A stretch of 64,000 bases of DNA from Stieleria neptunia. Lineage in GTDB: Bacteria > Planctomycetota > Planctomycetia > Pirellulales > Pirellulaceae. The notes under the pieces were generated by a model. That model saw only the letters and a program-made list of their open reading frames with translations. It had not been told where the DNA came from and did not search any database. This document shows, one piece after another, positions 1 through 8,508 of the stretch. The stretch lies in NCBI RefSeq assembly GCF_007754155.1, contig NZ_CP037423.1:6940938-7004937 (forward strand). The letters run 5' to 3'. The translations under genes and the position numbers were made by a program. Each line of letters begins with the position of its first letter. Position 1 is the stretch's first letter.

Positions 1-218
1 GATCCGTCACCGCCGACGGCGGCAAGGTCAAACTGGTGAGCGATTCGTCATCGCGGAACGGCAAGTCGGCTCCCTTGGCGAGTTTCGTTTCGGCGTCGTA
101 GGCCCGGGCCGTTCAACACCTCCCCGCCCCGCGAATGGACTCGCGGCCCGATTCCCTGTCCCACCCGAAATCTGAAATCTGAAATATCAAATCCGAAGTG
201 TCTCACCGAGCTGACCGC
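1..218. other. Left edge: no confident gene
   Basis: A plus-strand frame is open from base 3 to a TAG at 99-101, and a minus-strand frame over about 1-110 also reads as plausible protein but has a TGA just upstream and no ATG. Neither can be chosen, so the first 100 bases may be the end of a gene cut by the window or a remnant. Bases 150-200 carry short repeats of the GAAATCTGAAAT type and look intergenic. Confidence 0.4.
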
Positions 219-2201
219 CTATTCCTCAAACCCGACCTTTCGAACCGAAGTGGTTCCAACCGGCGACTTGGGCCCGCTGTGGGGCATCGTCGCGACGCGG
301 TCGGCTGAATCGATCTCGCGGAGATGTTCGAGCAGGATACGTCGGACTTCGAAGATCGCTTGACCGGTCATGTGGATTTTGGTGTGTTCGGCATCGACGA
401 TCAGTTCGCTTTCGGTGTCGTCCATCTTGGCACTTTCGTAGGCGACAATGCCATCGCCGCGGCCGGCTTTCTTTTGCAGCAGCGTCGGGTCTTGCAGGAC
501 ACCGATGATGTTGTGGTACTTGACCGCCGGTGAGTATTTGGCCCGCTGCATGACGGGAAAGATCGGCGAATCGGGGGCCAGCGAATCGATCGCGTTGGCC
601 ATGGTCAACAGTTCGGTATCACGAAACAGGTCGGGATTGTTTTTGACCAGATTCTCCCCCACGGTCTTGTTCAATTTCGGCAGCTTGATGAATTTCCGGG
701 CCAACCAGCGGGTCAGTTCATTGGCGAACTGGCTGCCGCGGTGGGGCGTACCGATGGTGATCACCCGGCTGACCGATTGATTGGATTTGAAGAACAACGT
801 GCTGACCAGCTTGTTGCGTTCTTCCGCTTCGCCACGAAGTTTTTCTCTCGGTTGGTCGCTGACGATTCTCCAGAAATCATCACCGCTATCGATCGTCTGC
901 ATGCGGCTGATCAATCCGCCCATGCTGTGGCCGACCAACACCATCTGGTCCATCGGTGCATCGTTGTGTGTCGGATCAAACGTCTGGCGCAGATCGTGAA
1001 GGTCCGAGCGCAATTGCGTCGCACTCAACCAAAACGGCTGGCCGGACGGATACAGATAGAACCAGAACTGGTAGCGTTGGCGAATCTCTGGAAAACTGCG
1101 CAGGTCATTGAACATGTCCATCCATGTTCGGGGGCTGGACCACAGACCGTGCACCATCAGCACCGGGATCCGGTTGGGATCATACGGTTCCAGCATGTAC
1201 AAGCCGCGGTTTTTGGCGGCATCGGCGGGGTTCAGTAAACCTTCGGTTTCCTGGTTTTGTTCTCGGAATCGCGGCGTGTCGAGAAAGAATGCCAACGGCG
1301 TGGTCAGATCGGTTTCCAACGGCACCCAGTGGTCGGCCAGCTTGACTTGGTTGGCCGACAGCGGGTCAAAGAACTCGAGGACACAGGTGTTGGCGTCACC
1401 GTATTCGCCGTGCTCTGGTTTGGCGCAGCGCATCATCGCGGTGACGCTGTAGCTGAGCCCGTCGGGATAGTATTTTTCGCGCGGATCGGCGTGTTCGTCG
1501 CTCTTGCGAACCGCGATCATCGGGACGCCCAATCCGAACGTCGTGTGCTTGCTCCGCAGCGTCGCGATCTCGTAGTCACTGACAAATTCATAGTGATCAA
1601 ATTCGTCAGGTTTCCAATTTCCGCGCAGTTGAGTCTGGATGACGAACTCGCGGTCGGGGGTTTTGACCCGGTAGGTTTGGCCCGGTTTGATGTGATGCTC
1701 TTCGCACAGCAGGCGAAGCGTGTCTTCCAGCGATTCGTTGTACAAATCACACGTCGCACGAAACTGCGGATCGTATTGATTTCGCGTTTCCGACAGGTCT
1801 TCGTCGAACAGGTAGTCGTAGCTGTTGGTCAGCGCGACGCCGAAGTAGCCGAGCGCGTCGCTCTGGTCGCCCTTGGCTTCCGCTTTCTTGCCTTCGACAT
1901 AAGACAATTCGGCGAGTGCGTGAATCAGCTCGGGGTCACGATTGTCCCGCAGCGTCGTTTGGATTTTCCGCAGACAAACGTGGGCGTCTTGGTCATAACC
2001 GTCGCGAAGTCCGTAGCGACGCAGCGTGTTCCACGTCCGCTCGCTGATTTGGGGGCCTTGACGGGTCATCAGCCGCAGCTGGGCGGCCAAGGGATTGTCG
2101 CGAACCGACCGAGCCGTCAGGTACCGAGCGGTCGAGCAGCCGCTGGATAGGCACAGCAGCAGCAGCAGCCCCACCAGCTGGCGGCCCCGTTTCAAAACCA
2201 C
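219..2201 (-). CDS. Lipase-like alpha/beta-hydrolase lipoprotein
   Basis: A predicted envelope-anchored esterase or lipase of about 660 residues. From a GTG at 2201 the protein opens with a short basic stretch, a leucine-rich core and the lipobox LSSGC, so it should be lipidated. The C-terminal half is an alpha/beta-hydrolase: VHGLW near residue 350 supplies the oxyanion hole and GHSMGG holds the nucleophile Ser near 426. GTPHRGS follows, then a GDG Asp and an EHTKIH His near the end complete a plausible triad. The roughly 300-residue N-terminal part is not recognised. The frame stays open upstream through the tRNA gene at 2590-2674, which cannot be coding, so the lipobox decides the start. 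The substrate is unknown. Confidence 0.8.
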   Translation of the reverse strand: MVLKRGRQLVGLLLLLCLSSGCSTARYLTARSVRDNPLAAQLRLMTRQGPQISERTWNTLRRYGLRDGYDQDAHVCLRKIQTTLRDNRDPELIHALAELSYVEGKKAEAKGDQSDALGYFGVALTNSYDYLFDEDLSETRNQYDPQFRATCDLYNESLEDTLRLLCEEHHIKPGQTYRVKTPDREFVIQTQLRGNWKPDEFDHYEFVSDYEIATLRSKHTTFGLGVPMIAVRKSDEHADPREKYYPDGLSYSVTAMMRCAKPEHGEYGDANTCVLEFFDPLSANQVKLADHWVPLETDLTTPLAFFLDTPRFREQNQETEGLLNPADAAKNRGLYMLEPYDPNRIPVLMVHGLWSSPRTWMDMFNDLRSFPEIRQRYQFWFYLYPSGQPFWLSATQLRSDLHDLRQTFDPTHNDAPMDQMVLVGHSMGGLISRMQTIDSGDDFWRIVSDQPREKLRGEAEERNKLVSTLFFKSNQSVSRVITIGTPHRGSQFANELTRWLARKFIKLPKLNKTVGENLVKNNPDLFRDTELLTMANAIDSLAPDSPIFPVMQRAKYSPAVKYHNIIGVLQDPTLLQKKAGRGDGIVAYESAKMDDTESELIVDAEHTKIHMTGQAIFEVRRILLEHLREIDSADRVATMPHSGPKSPVGTTSVRKVGFEE

Positions 2202-2589
2202 CGACGCCGCCACGCCTGCACCCGCCGGTTCGAATTCCCATGTCCCAGGGACCGGCGCAGCACCGCAGGTTGCAGCGTGACGCGTGGTCGCATCGGCATC
2301 GGATTCGGATCGCGGTCGGCCAAACGGAGCGGAAGTGGGTTCGAACAACATCCTGTCAGTCGAAGCGGTGGGGGCGAGAGGGGCACAACATTCGCGCAGC
2401 TGGGCGGACAGTAGAAAGCCGGCGGGCTCCGTGTCAACGCAGACCGCACGACCTCCACACGGCACTGCAACGATCGAAGCGGCATGATCGGACCCCGCCC
2501 TTTCAGGAACTGCGGAAGTTCCGGCGGAAACGTTGGGGGGAGCTTGACGAGGGGCAAAGATTCTCGGAAACTGCCGCTCCCAGTTTGAC

Positions 2590-2674
<85 letters not shown>

Positions 2675-2680
2675 TTCGAG

Positions 2681-2707
2681 AAAAGCCCGTGTTTCACGGG
2701 CTTTTTT
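2681..2707 (+). terminator. Rho-independent terminator of tRNA-Leu
   Basis: AAAAGCCCGTG, a TTT loop, then CACGGGCTTTT running into further T residues. The stem is GC-rich, with an A-tract before and a T-tract after, so it can work from both strands. It directly follows the tRNA. Confidence 0.92.
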
Positions 2708-2754
2708 CGTTTCTTCGACGATGCTTGCCCCGCGTCCCGGCCGATCAACACCCC

Positions 2755-2876
2755 ACTTGCGGCCTGTCGTCATCGTGAGCCGCGACGCGTAAGCGGCCGG
2801 GCACGGCGACGCCCGCCCGAGGCCTTACGGCCAGCGGCTCACCATGGACTTAGAAGATCCCGACTCATTCGACAGC
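2755..2876. repeat. Nested palindromic intergenic repeat, copy 1 (degenerate)
   Basis: The inner inverted pair starts GTGAGCCG (2775) and ends CGGCTCAC (2842). Between them are the shared words TAAGCGGCCGGGCA and CGAGGCCTTACGGCC. It is flanked by CGGCCTGTCG and CGACAGCC. The same layout recurs at 26101-26235 and 59314-59447. It fills most of the gene-free stretch between the tRNA terminator and the hairpin at 3025. Confidence 0.8.
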
Positions 2877-3024
2877 CCCCACTTGCGGCCTGTCGACGCG
2901 TCCGTCGGGGGTCATCGCTTCGTGCTCCCTCCCGGGTTCTCGCTTCGGGTTACGATATCGGTTTGTTCCATGCCCAAAACACCACAGCGAGGCGAGTGGC
3001 GCAGCGGCGGGCACCGCGAGGAAC

Positions 3025-3090
3025 AAAAGGGGTCAGGTCTCTTTGTTGGTAGATCTGCCCGTGAGGCATCAAAGAGACCTGACCCCTTTT
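3025..3090. repeat. Perfect 21-bp-stem hairpin with GGGGTCAGGTCTC core
   Basis: Arms 3025-3045 and 3070-3090 are exact reverse complements around a 24-nt loop. The right arm is also the last codons and the TGA of the PGPGW gene on the minus strand. The arms end in an A-run and a T-run, so the structure could terminate transcription from either side. The word AAGGGGTCAGGTCTCTTT is the kind seen in dispersed bacterial repeats linked to Y1 (REP-type) transposases; that link is from memory. Confidence 0.85.
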
Positions 3091-3542
3091 TCGCGATCGG
3101 CGTCGAGCGGTTGTCGCGTCAACACGATCGGGGCAACGTTCCAACGATGCCGGATCCAGTTGATCGATTTAAAAACGGGGGGCATGCCGGCCAGTTTTTT
3201 CTCCAGGTGATGCTTGCCGGGAAAATCGAGCATCAAAATGCCGACCAGAATGGTCAACAGCCCCTGCCCGGGCAGGACCAGCATCACCAGACCCGCGAGG
3301 ATCAGGATCCCCCCGACAAGATTCTTGGCCAGCAATCCCGTCCATCGCAGCACGGGGTGCCGATCGGCAAACAGTGTTCGGGGCCGATGATCGCCGACGA
3401 AGTAGTCCGCCGGTATTTTCAGGACCAACCACGGCGCAACTAACAAGCAGCCGACGAACAGCACGCCGGAAACTGCGGCGATCCAGGCCAAGGCAACCGT
3501 GTGATCCTGCAGGAAGGCGATCAAGCTGAACGGCTCCGGCAT
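3069..3542 (-). CDS. PGPGW-family small transmembrane protein
   Basis: A 157-residue inner-membrane protein with two N-terminal hydrophobic helices (about residues 15-45) and a later hydrophobic block (about 75-100) containing LVLPGQGLLTILVGI. That matches the PGPGW signature of the putative transmembrane family PF09656. The function of the family is unknown. The last residues (EKGVRSL) are encoded by the right arm of a 21-bp hairpin repeat, so the C-terminus looks rewritten by repeat insertion. The start is the ATG at 3542. The gene diverges from the DUF1579 gene across a 275-bp gap in which I see no further gene. Confidence 0.8.
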   Translation of the reverse strand: MPEPFSLIAFLQDHTVALAWIAAVSGVLFVGCLLVAPWLVLKIPADYFVGDHRPRTLFADRHPVLRWTGLLAKNLVGGILILAGLVMLVLPGQGLLTILVGILMLDFPGKHHLEKKLAGMPPVFKSINWIRHRWNVAPIVLTRQPLDADREKGVRSL

Positions 3543-3817
3543 GCGGGGAAACGACTGCCGCGGGAAATGACCGGTCCCGTGGCATGGAACTCGTATTGAT
3601 CGGGGATTCGATGGTCACTGTCAATCCTTGGCGATTGAGTCGCCGCCCATCGAGACAGTGCCAAGAAATCCGCCGGATCGGCGAAACGCATTTCCGGCGT
3701 CCCATTCGATCTTTTCTTCATTTTCGCCGCGTGGCGATCGATCTGGACAAGGTTTTGTGATACCACAGATTTCTCAGGTGCGTGATGCACAACCCTCAAC
3801 CGATCCCGGAGCAAGCG

Positions 3818-4354
3818 ATGAGATCTCTCGTTTTTGTAGCGTTGATTTGCATGACCAGCCCCACAGTTCTGGCGCAGGAGGCGCCGACTCCCTCGAAAGA
3901 GCATGCCTACTTGGCGAAAATTGCTGGCGCGCGTGGCGGCACGATGAAAGTTTGGCCACAGGGGCCCGCCGGCAACGCGATGGAATTCCCGTTCACCGAA
4001 ACCAACACCGTGATTCTCGGTGGCAACTGGGTGCAGTCCGAGTTTCAGGCGGGGCCCTACAAGGGACGTGGGATGAGCGGATACGATCCCATCAAGAAGA
4101 AATACATCGGAACCTGGGCGAACAATATGTCGCCCTATCTGGCCGTGATGGAGGGGACGTACGATGAATCGAAGCACGAATTAACGATGATCTTCGACGA
4201 CATCGATCCGGCAACCAACCAGCCGGAGAAGATGAAGTCCGTCTTGACGGATGTCCCTGGCGAGCCCTCGACGATGACGATGTACAAAAAAGATGACGCA
4301 ACGGACGATTGGGTGAAGTCCTTCGTCTTGACGTACGAAATGAAGCAGAAATGA
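3818..4354 (+). CDS. Secreted DUF1579-type protein
   Basis: 178 residues. A Sec signal peptide (MRSLVFVALICM to about TVLAQ, residues 1-20) is followed by a small beta-rich domain with the DUF1579 pattern: an NTVILGGNWVQSEF strand, then GRGMSGYDPIKKKYIGTWANNM, and lipocalin-like strands to the end. The role is unknown; the family is common in planctomycetes as short periplasmic proteins. The ATG at 3818 is chosen because GGAG lies 6 nt upstream and the signal peptide begins there. An in-frame ATG at 3782 would put non-hydrophobic residues before the signal. The rhomboid gene follows after 39 nt and may be co-transcribed. Confidence 0.8.
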   Translation: MRSLVFVALICMTSPTVLAQEAPTPSKEHAYLAKIAGARGGTMKVWPQGPAGNAMEFPFTETNTVILGGNWVQSEFQAGPYKGRGMSGYDPIKKKYIGTWANNMSPYLAVMEGTYDESKHELTMIFDDIDPATNQPEKMKSVLTDVPGEPSTMTMYKKDDATDDWVKSFVLTYEMKQK

Positions 4355-4393
4355 CAATCCGATGGTCGACTGGAACGGGACGCCGAAAATAGC

Positions 4394-5287
4394 GTGAATG
4401 GATTACATCAAGACCCTGCGGTGGCGTTCCAATCGACCGATCGAGCGGAATGCATGGAGTTGCGTTTCGTGCTCGAGGCCGCCGGGATCGCGGCCCGAGC
4501 GGAGCGGCAGCACGGGCAATGGTTTCTGATCGTCGGAGCCGGGGATTTGTCCGAGGCGGAAGCGGAACTGGACGCCTACCGCCGCGAAAACGAGTCGCGT
4601 TCCACCGCGGCAATTCCGGTCGCGCCGGTCTATGCGGGTGCGACCGTGGGAGTGATCGCGTACGCGGCCTTGGTCACGCTGATCGCCCTGGCGACGCTGC
4701 CGTGGGGGTTGGCACTCGACCTGTTCACGCCGGGTGAAATGCAGACCGGCAAGGTGCTGGCGGGCGACGGGTGGCGGACGGTGACGGCGCTGACCCTGCA
4801 CGTGGACGAAGGACACGTGGCCTCGAACCTGCTGTTCGGGATCCTGTTCGGGTTCCTCGCCGGTCGTGCCGTCGGTGGCGGCGTCGGCTGGCTTACGATC
4901 GTGTTGGCGGGAGCCCTGGGCAATCTGCTCAACGCGCTCGTCCAGCAACCCGAACACACGTCGGTGGGCGCTTCGACCGCCGTCTTCGCCGCGCTCGGAT
5001 TGCTGGTCGCCAATGCCTTGCGGCCGAGAGTGTCCAGCCACGAAAGTTTGTTGCGCCGCTGGCGACCGCTGGTCGGCGGTTTGATGTTGCTCGGCCTGAT
5101 CGGCGTTGGCGGCGAACGAACCGATGTCACCGCTCACGTGACCGGTTTTTTGGCAGGACTGCTGTTGGGTGCCATCAGCAGTCGTCTGCCGACGCACTGG
5201 CTGGCCGACGAAAAAGTCCAGTGGCTGGCCGGACTGGCCACCATCGTGATCGTGTCGATGGCCTGGGTCGTCGCGCTGTCGGACTGA
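4394..5287 (+). CDS. Rhomboid-family intramembrane serine protease
   Basis: 297 residues from a GTG. Residues 8-66 form a small soluble domain that looks like a DUF2007-type N-terminal module; then come about six membrane helices. Rhomboid landmarks are HVASNLLFG in an early helix, GNLLNA, the nucleophile in VGASTAVF (Ser about 194) and the partner His in TAHVTGF (about 248). The residue after Ser is Thr instead of the common Gly in GxSG. It should cleave membrane-anchored substrates within the bilayer; the substrates are unknown. A later in-frame ATG (4454) would cut the N-terminal module, so the GTG is preferred. Confidence 0.85.
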   Translation: MNGLHQDPAVAFQSTDRAECMELRFVLEAAGIAARAERQHGQWFLIVGAGDLSEAEAELDAYRRENESRSTAAIPVAPVYAGATVGVIAYAALVTLIALATLPWGLALDLFTPGEMQTGKVLAGDGWRTVTALTLHVDEGHVASNLLFGILFGFLAGRAVGGGVGWLTIVLAGALGNLLNALVQQPEHTSVGASTAVFAALGLLVANALRPRVSSHESLLRRWRPLVGGLMLLGLIGVGGERTDVTAHVTGFLAGLLLGAISSRLPTHWLADEKVQWLAGLATIVIVSMAWVVALSD

Positions 5288-5304
5288 GGAACCCGTGATT
5301 TAGA

Positions 5305-5358
5305 AGTGGCAGAATGAGACGGGGCAGAATCATACGGCTACCCTATCATTCTGCCACT
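5305..5358. repeat. Hairpin with 13-bp arms
   Basis: AGTGGCAGAATGA (5305-5317) and its exact complement TCATTCTGCCACT (5346-5358), just after the rhomboid stop. Another GTTCTGCCA word follows. It is probably a repeat remnant doubling as a bidirectional terminator between convergent genes. Confidence 0.7.
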
Positions 5359-5493
5359 CCATCGTTCTGCCATCCCTGACTCGCCGAGGCCAGTAAGTCA
5401 GGCTGTGCCTGACGGCACGTTGGCATGCACAGCATGCCCTACGCAGCACATCGGAACGGTCGCCCGGCGGATGGACGGTCGCGGGCGTCACCG

Positions 5494-6912
5494 TCACTTC
5501 GGGCGGAATCGATGCCGGCCCTGCTTGGCGGCTTGGTGCGTTCGGACGGTGTCTTGCTCGATCCCCGGATCGGCTTGTGCGGCGAGCCAGCGATCGAGTT
5601 CATCGCCCAGCTCGGATTGGATCGCCGCGACGCTCGCGCTGCCGGCCAGATTGTTCATCTCGTAAGGATCATTCTCCAGATCAAAAAGTTCTTCCGCCGG
5701 CCGCAACTGGTAGCGTTGAATCAATCGCAACGCTTTCGGATTATCAAACGACTCGAAGACCCACGTTTGCCAATAGTGATTGTTCAATTTCCCGTTGCCC
5801 TTGACGCCCATCAAGTGCTTTTCGATGTACAGATTCTGGTTCTGCAGGTTTCGGATGTAGTGGTAGCGTCCGTCGCTGATCGAGCGAATCGGATACGGCG
5901 GGCCTTCGGGAACATTGTTGTGAACACCGTAAACATACTGCCGATGCTGTTCGGTTTGGCCACGCAGCACATCCGCAAAGCTGTTGCCGTCGAACCGGTT
6001 CGTGTCGTGCTGAATTCCGGCCAGGTCCATCAAGGTCGGCAAGACATCGGCGTACTGGACCAACGCATCCGTCCGCCTTCCCGCTTCGATCACGCCGGGG
6101 AATCGAGCGATCAACGCCGTGTGCACGCCGGTGTTGTAGTTGGTCCACTTGTTCCCCGGGTACTGTGACCCTTGTTCCGAGGAAAACAGCACCAACGTGT
6201 CGTCCGCCTTGCCGCTCGCTTCGAGCGTTTCGAGCAACTGGCCGACTTGGGAGTCCATGTAGGTGATCTCGGCCAAGTAGGCGCCGAACGCGCGTCGCGT
6301 TTCGGGGGTGTCGGCGATGTTCGGTGGCAGCTTCAGCGACTTGGGAGGATACGCACTGGCATCGCCCATCACCCACGGCACATGGGGCTCGACCAGTGCG
6401 ACGACCAAACAAAACGGATCATCACTTCGCGACATGAATTCGGCCGCGGGATCGATCTGGTGTGGATGCGTCGGGTCGCGGACACAATTTTTGTCGAATC
6501 CGCCGACGGGTTCAAAGGGAAAGGCCTGTCGGGGCAAAACGTGCACCTTCCCGGCCAATCCGACTCGATACCCCGCGACTCCCAGATGATGCGGCATACT
6601 TTCGATGTCGCTGTGGCTGGAGGAGTGGTTCCAGGCACAGCCGTTTCGCATCGGGTACAGGCCCGAATAAAGTTCCGCGCGACAGGGTTGGCACATCGCT
6701 TCGGACAAAAACGCGCGGTTGAAGGTCAGACCTTGGCTGGCCAAACGATCCAAGTTCGGTGTCTTTGCGTTCTGCCCACCGTACAACGGCAAATCGTTGT
6801 AGGTGCAGTCGTCGGCCAAGATGATCAACACGTTGGGCGGTGCGGCGTTGACGGTGCCCACGACCAGCGAGGTGAGCAAGGCGACGAGCGAGAAGAGAGT
6901 GGTGAGGTTCAT
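5494..6912 (-). CDS. Secreted type I sulfatase
   Basis: 472 residues with a Sec signal peptide (about 1-23, ending VNAAPP). The sulfatase fold begins at NVLIILADDCTYNDLP, whose two Asp residues bind Ca. The active-site motif is C74-Q-P-C-R with AELYSGLYP behind it; C74 would be converted to formylglycine. The usual Ser at the fourth motif position is Cys here. GKVHVLP, EPHVPW and SSEQGSQYPGNKW give the expected Lys, His and metal ligands. It should hydrolyse sulfate esters, probably of algal polysaccharides, outside the cytoplasm. The ATG at 6912 starts the signal peptide. Gene order after DUF1549 and DUF1501 on the same strand suggests one transcript, although a palindromic repeat (6946-7013) lies before it. 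Confidence 0.9.
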   Translation of the reverse strand: MNLTTLFSLVALLTSLVVGTVNAAPPNVLIILADDCTYNDLPLYGGQNAKTPNLDRLASQGLTFNRAFLSEAMCQPCRAELYSGLYPMRNGCAWNHSSSHSDIESMPHHLGVAGYRVGLAGKVHVLPRQAFPFEPVGGFDKNCVRDPTHPHQIDPAAEFMSRSDDPFCLVVALVEPHVPWVMGDASAYPPKSLKLPPNIADTPETRRAFGAYLAEITYMDSQVGQLLETLEASGKADDTLVLFSSEQGSQYPGNKWTNYNTGVHTALIARFPGVIEAGRRTDALVQYADVLPTLMDLAGIQHDTNRFDGNSFADVLRGQTEQHRQYVYGVHNNVPEGPPYPIRSISDGRYHYIRNLQNQNLYIEKHLMGVKGNGKLNNHYWQTWVFESFDNPKALRLIQRYQLRPAEELFDLENDPYEMNNLAGSASVAAIQSELGDELDRWLAAQADPGIEQDTVRTHQAAKQGRHRFRPK

Positions 6913-6945
6913 GGGATGTCGCCGAGGGGGAAGGTGAGCGGAATG

Positions 6946-7013
6946 TTGTACGACGTCTTTTCCAGGTCGTCGGGGAGAGTCCAACGGACGACAGCCCGGA
7001 AGGGCCATCGTAC
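6946..7013. repeat. 68-bp palindromic repeat, single copy
   Basis: Begins TTGTACGACG and ends CCATCGTAC, containing CAGGTCGTCGGGG and GCCCGGAAGGGCC. It is the same unit as in the tandem array at 33573-33796, in the opposite orientation, and at 13313-13381. It lies between the DUF1501 stop and the sulfatase start. Confidence 0.85.
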
Positions 7014-7046
7014 GTGCGAAATGCGGTCCCCTTATGCTGGACGGTC

Positions 7047-8498
7047 CTAACCGATGATTTCGTGGATCGGTTCGACGTGTTCGACGCCGACGAGTTTTTG
7101 ATCGAGTCCGCCGTAGAAGTACGACAGGTGATTGGGGTCCAGTCCCATCTGGTGCAACACGGTTGCGTGCATGTTCTTGACGTGCAGCGGGTTTTCCACG
7201 GCGGCCGAGCCGAGTTCGTCGGTGGTGCCGAAGGACACTCCGCCCTTGATGCCGCCGCCGGCCATCCACATCGTAAAGCCGAAGGAATTGTGATCGCGGC
7301 CGGACCCCTTGGCGTATTCCGCGGTCGGCTGGCGACCGAATTCGCCGCCCCAGACCACCAACGTTTCGTCCAGCATGCCACGTTGTTTCAGGTCGGTCAG
7401 CAGCGCGGCGATCGGAAGATCGGTTCGACCGGCATGGCGATTGTGGTTGAGTTCCAAGTCGCCGTGGGCGTCCCAATTGTCATCGTTGTGCGCCCCGCCA
7501 CTGTAGAGTTGCACGAAGCGGACGCCGCGATCGACCAGACGTCGGGCGATCAGGCAGCGGGTGCCAAAGTCATTGGTCTGCTCGCGATCAATCCCGTACA
7601 TCGACAACGTGCGTTCATCTTCGGTCGACAGATCGACCGCTTCGGGGGCGGCCGATTGCATCTTGAAGGCCAGTTCGTAGCTGGCGATCCGCGACGCCAA
7701 GTCGTCGTTGTCGCTGCGGGTTTCCAGATGACGTTGGTTCGCGTGTTGAATCGAATCGATCAATTCACGCTGCACGTCTTCGGTCATGCCGTCGGGACGA
7801 TCCAGGTTCAGAATCGGTGCGCCTTTGGTGCGGAAGACGGTTCCGGCGTAGGTCGCCGGCATGTAACCGCTGCTCCAGTTTTTTGCACCGCTGATCGGTC
7901 CGGCTTTGGGGTCCAGCATGACGACGTAACCGGGCAGGTTCTCGTTGACCGAACCGAGACCGTAGGTCGCCCAGGAACCGAGTGCGGGGCTGCCGGACAG
8001 GATTTTGCCGCTGTTCATCATCAACATGGCCGAACCGTGGATCGGCGAATCGGCGGTCATCGAATGCAAGAACGCGATGTCGTCGACGTGGTTGGCCAGA
8101 TGGGGGAACAGCGTACTGACGTACTTGCCGCATTGCCCGTGCTGTGAAAATTCCCAGCGTGGTTCGACGATGCGGCCGCCGTTTTTTCGACCGCCGCGGC
8201 CGAACGTTTTCACGTCGACGGTCTTGCCGTCCATGCCGACCATCTTGGGTTTGTAATCAAACGTATCGATGTGGCTCGGCCCGCCGTACATGAACAAAAA
8301 GATCACGCTCTTCGCTTTCGGGGCAAAGTGGGGCAGTTTGGCGGCCAAGGGGTTGGCGTCGCCGACGGAATCCGCGGCGGAGAGAAACCCGTCTTGTGAG
8401 AGCATCGATGACAACGCCGCGGCGCCGAAGCCGCCACCGGTTTGCCACAGGAACTCACGACGTGTGCGGCCGCAAAAGTTTCGCTTTTGATTCTTCAT
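7047..8498 (-). CDS. DUF1501 protein (twin-arginine secreted, sulfatase-fold)
   Basis: 483 residues. The N-terminus carries RTRREFLWQ plus a hydrophobic Ala/Gly stretch, a Tat signal. The body is DUF1501, a family related to alkaline phosphatase/sulfatase folds: VIFLFMYGGPSHIDTFDYKP early, WDAHGDLELNHNRHAGRTD in the middle and VVWGGEFGRQPTAE late. Its substrate is unknown; it is nearly always paired with a DUF1549/DUF1553 partner, as here. The ATG at 8498 is chosen because GGAAG lies 4 nt upstream and this places the Tat motif near the start. An in-frame TTG at 8519 has no ribosome site and would overlap the upstream gene. Confidence 0.88.
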   Translation of the reverse strand: MKNQKRNFCGRTRREFLWQTGGGFGAAALSSMLSQDGFLSAADSVGDANPLAAKLPHFAPKAKSVIFLFMYGGPSHIDTFDYKPKMVGMDGKTVDVKTFGRGGRKNGGRIVEPRWEFSQHGQCGKYVSTLFPHLANHVDDIAFLHSMTADSPIHGSAMLMMNSGKILSGSPALGSWATYGLGSVNENLPGYVVMLDPKAGPISGAKNWSSGYMPATYAGTVFRTKGAPILNLDRPDGMTEDVQRELIDSIQHANQRHLETRSDNDDLASRIASYELAFKMQSAAPEAVDLSTEDERTLSMYGIDREQTNDFGTRCLIARRLVDRGVRFVQLYSGGAHNDDNWDAHGDLELNHNRHAGRTDLPIAALLTDLKQRGMLDETLVVWGGEFGRQPTAEYAKGSGRDHNSFGFTMWMAGGGIKGGVSFGTTDELGSAAVENPLHVKNMHATVLHQMGLDPNHLSYFYGGLDQKLVGVEHVEPIHEIIG

Positions 8499-8508
8499 AA
8501 CACTTCCG

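Noticed and set aside
3..101. Tail of a plus-strand gene at the left edge
   Set aside because: Too short, and the opposite strand reads as plausibly; kept only as an uncertain region.
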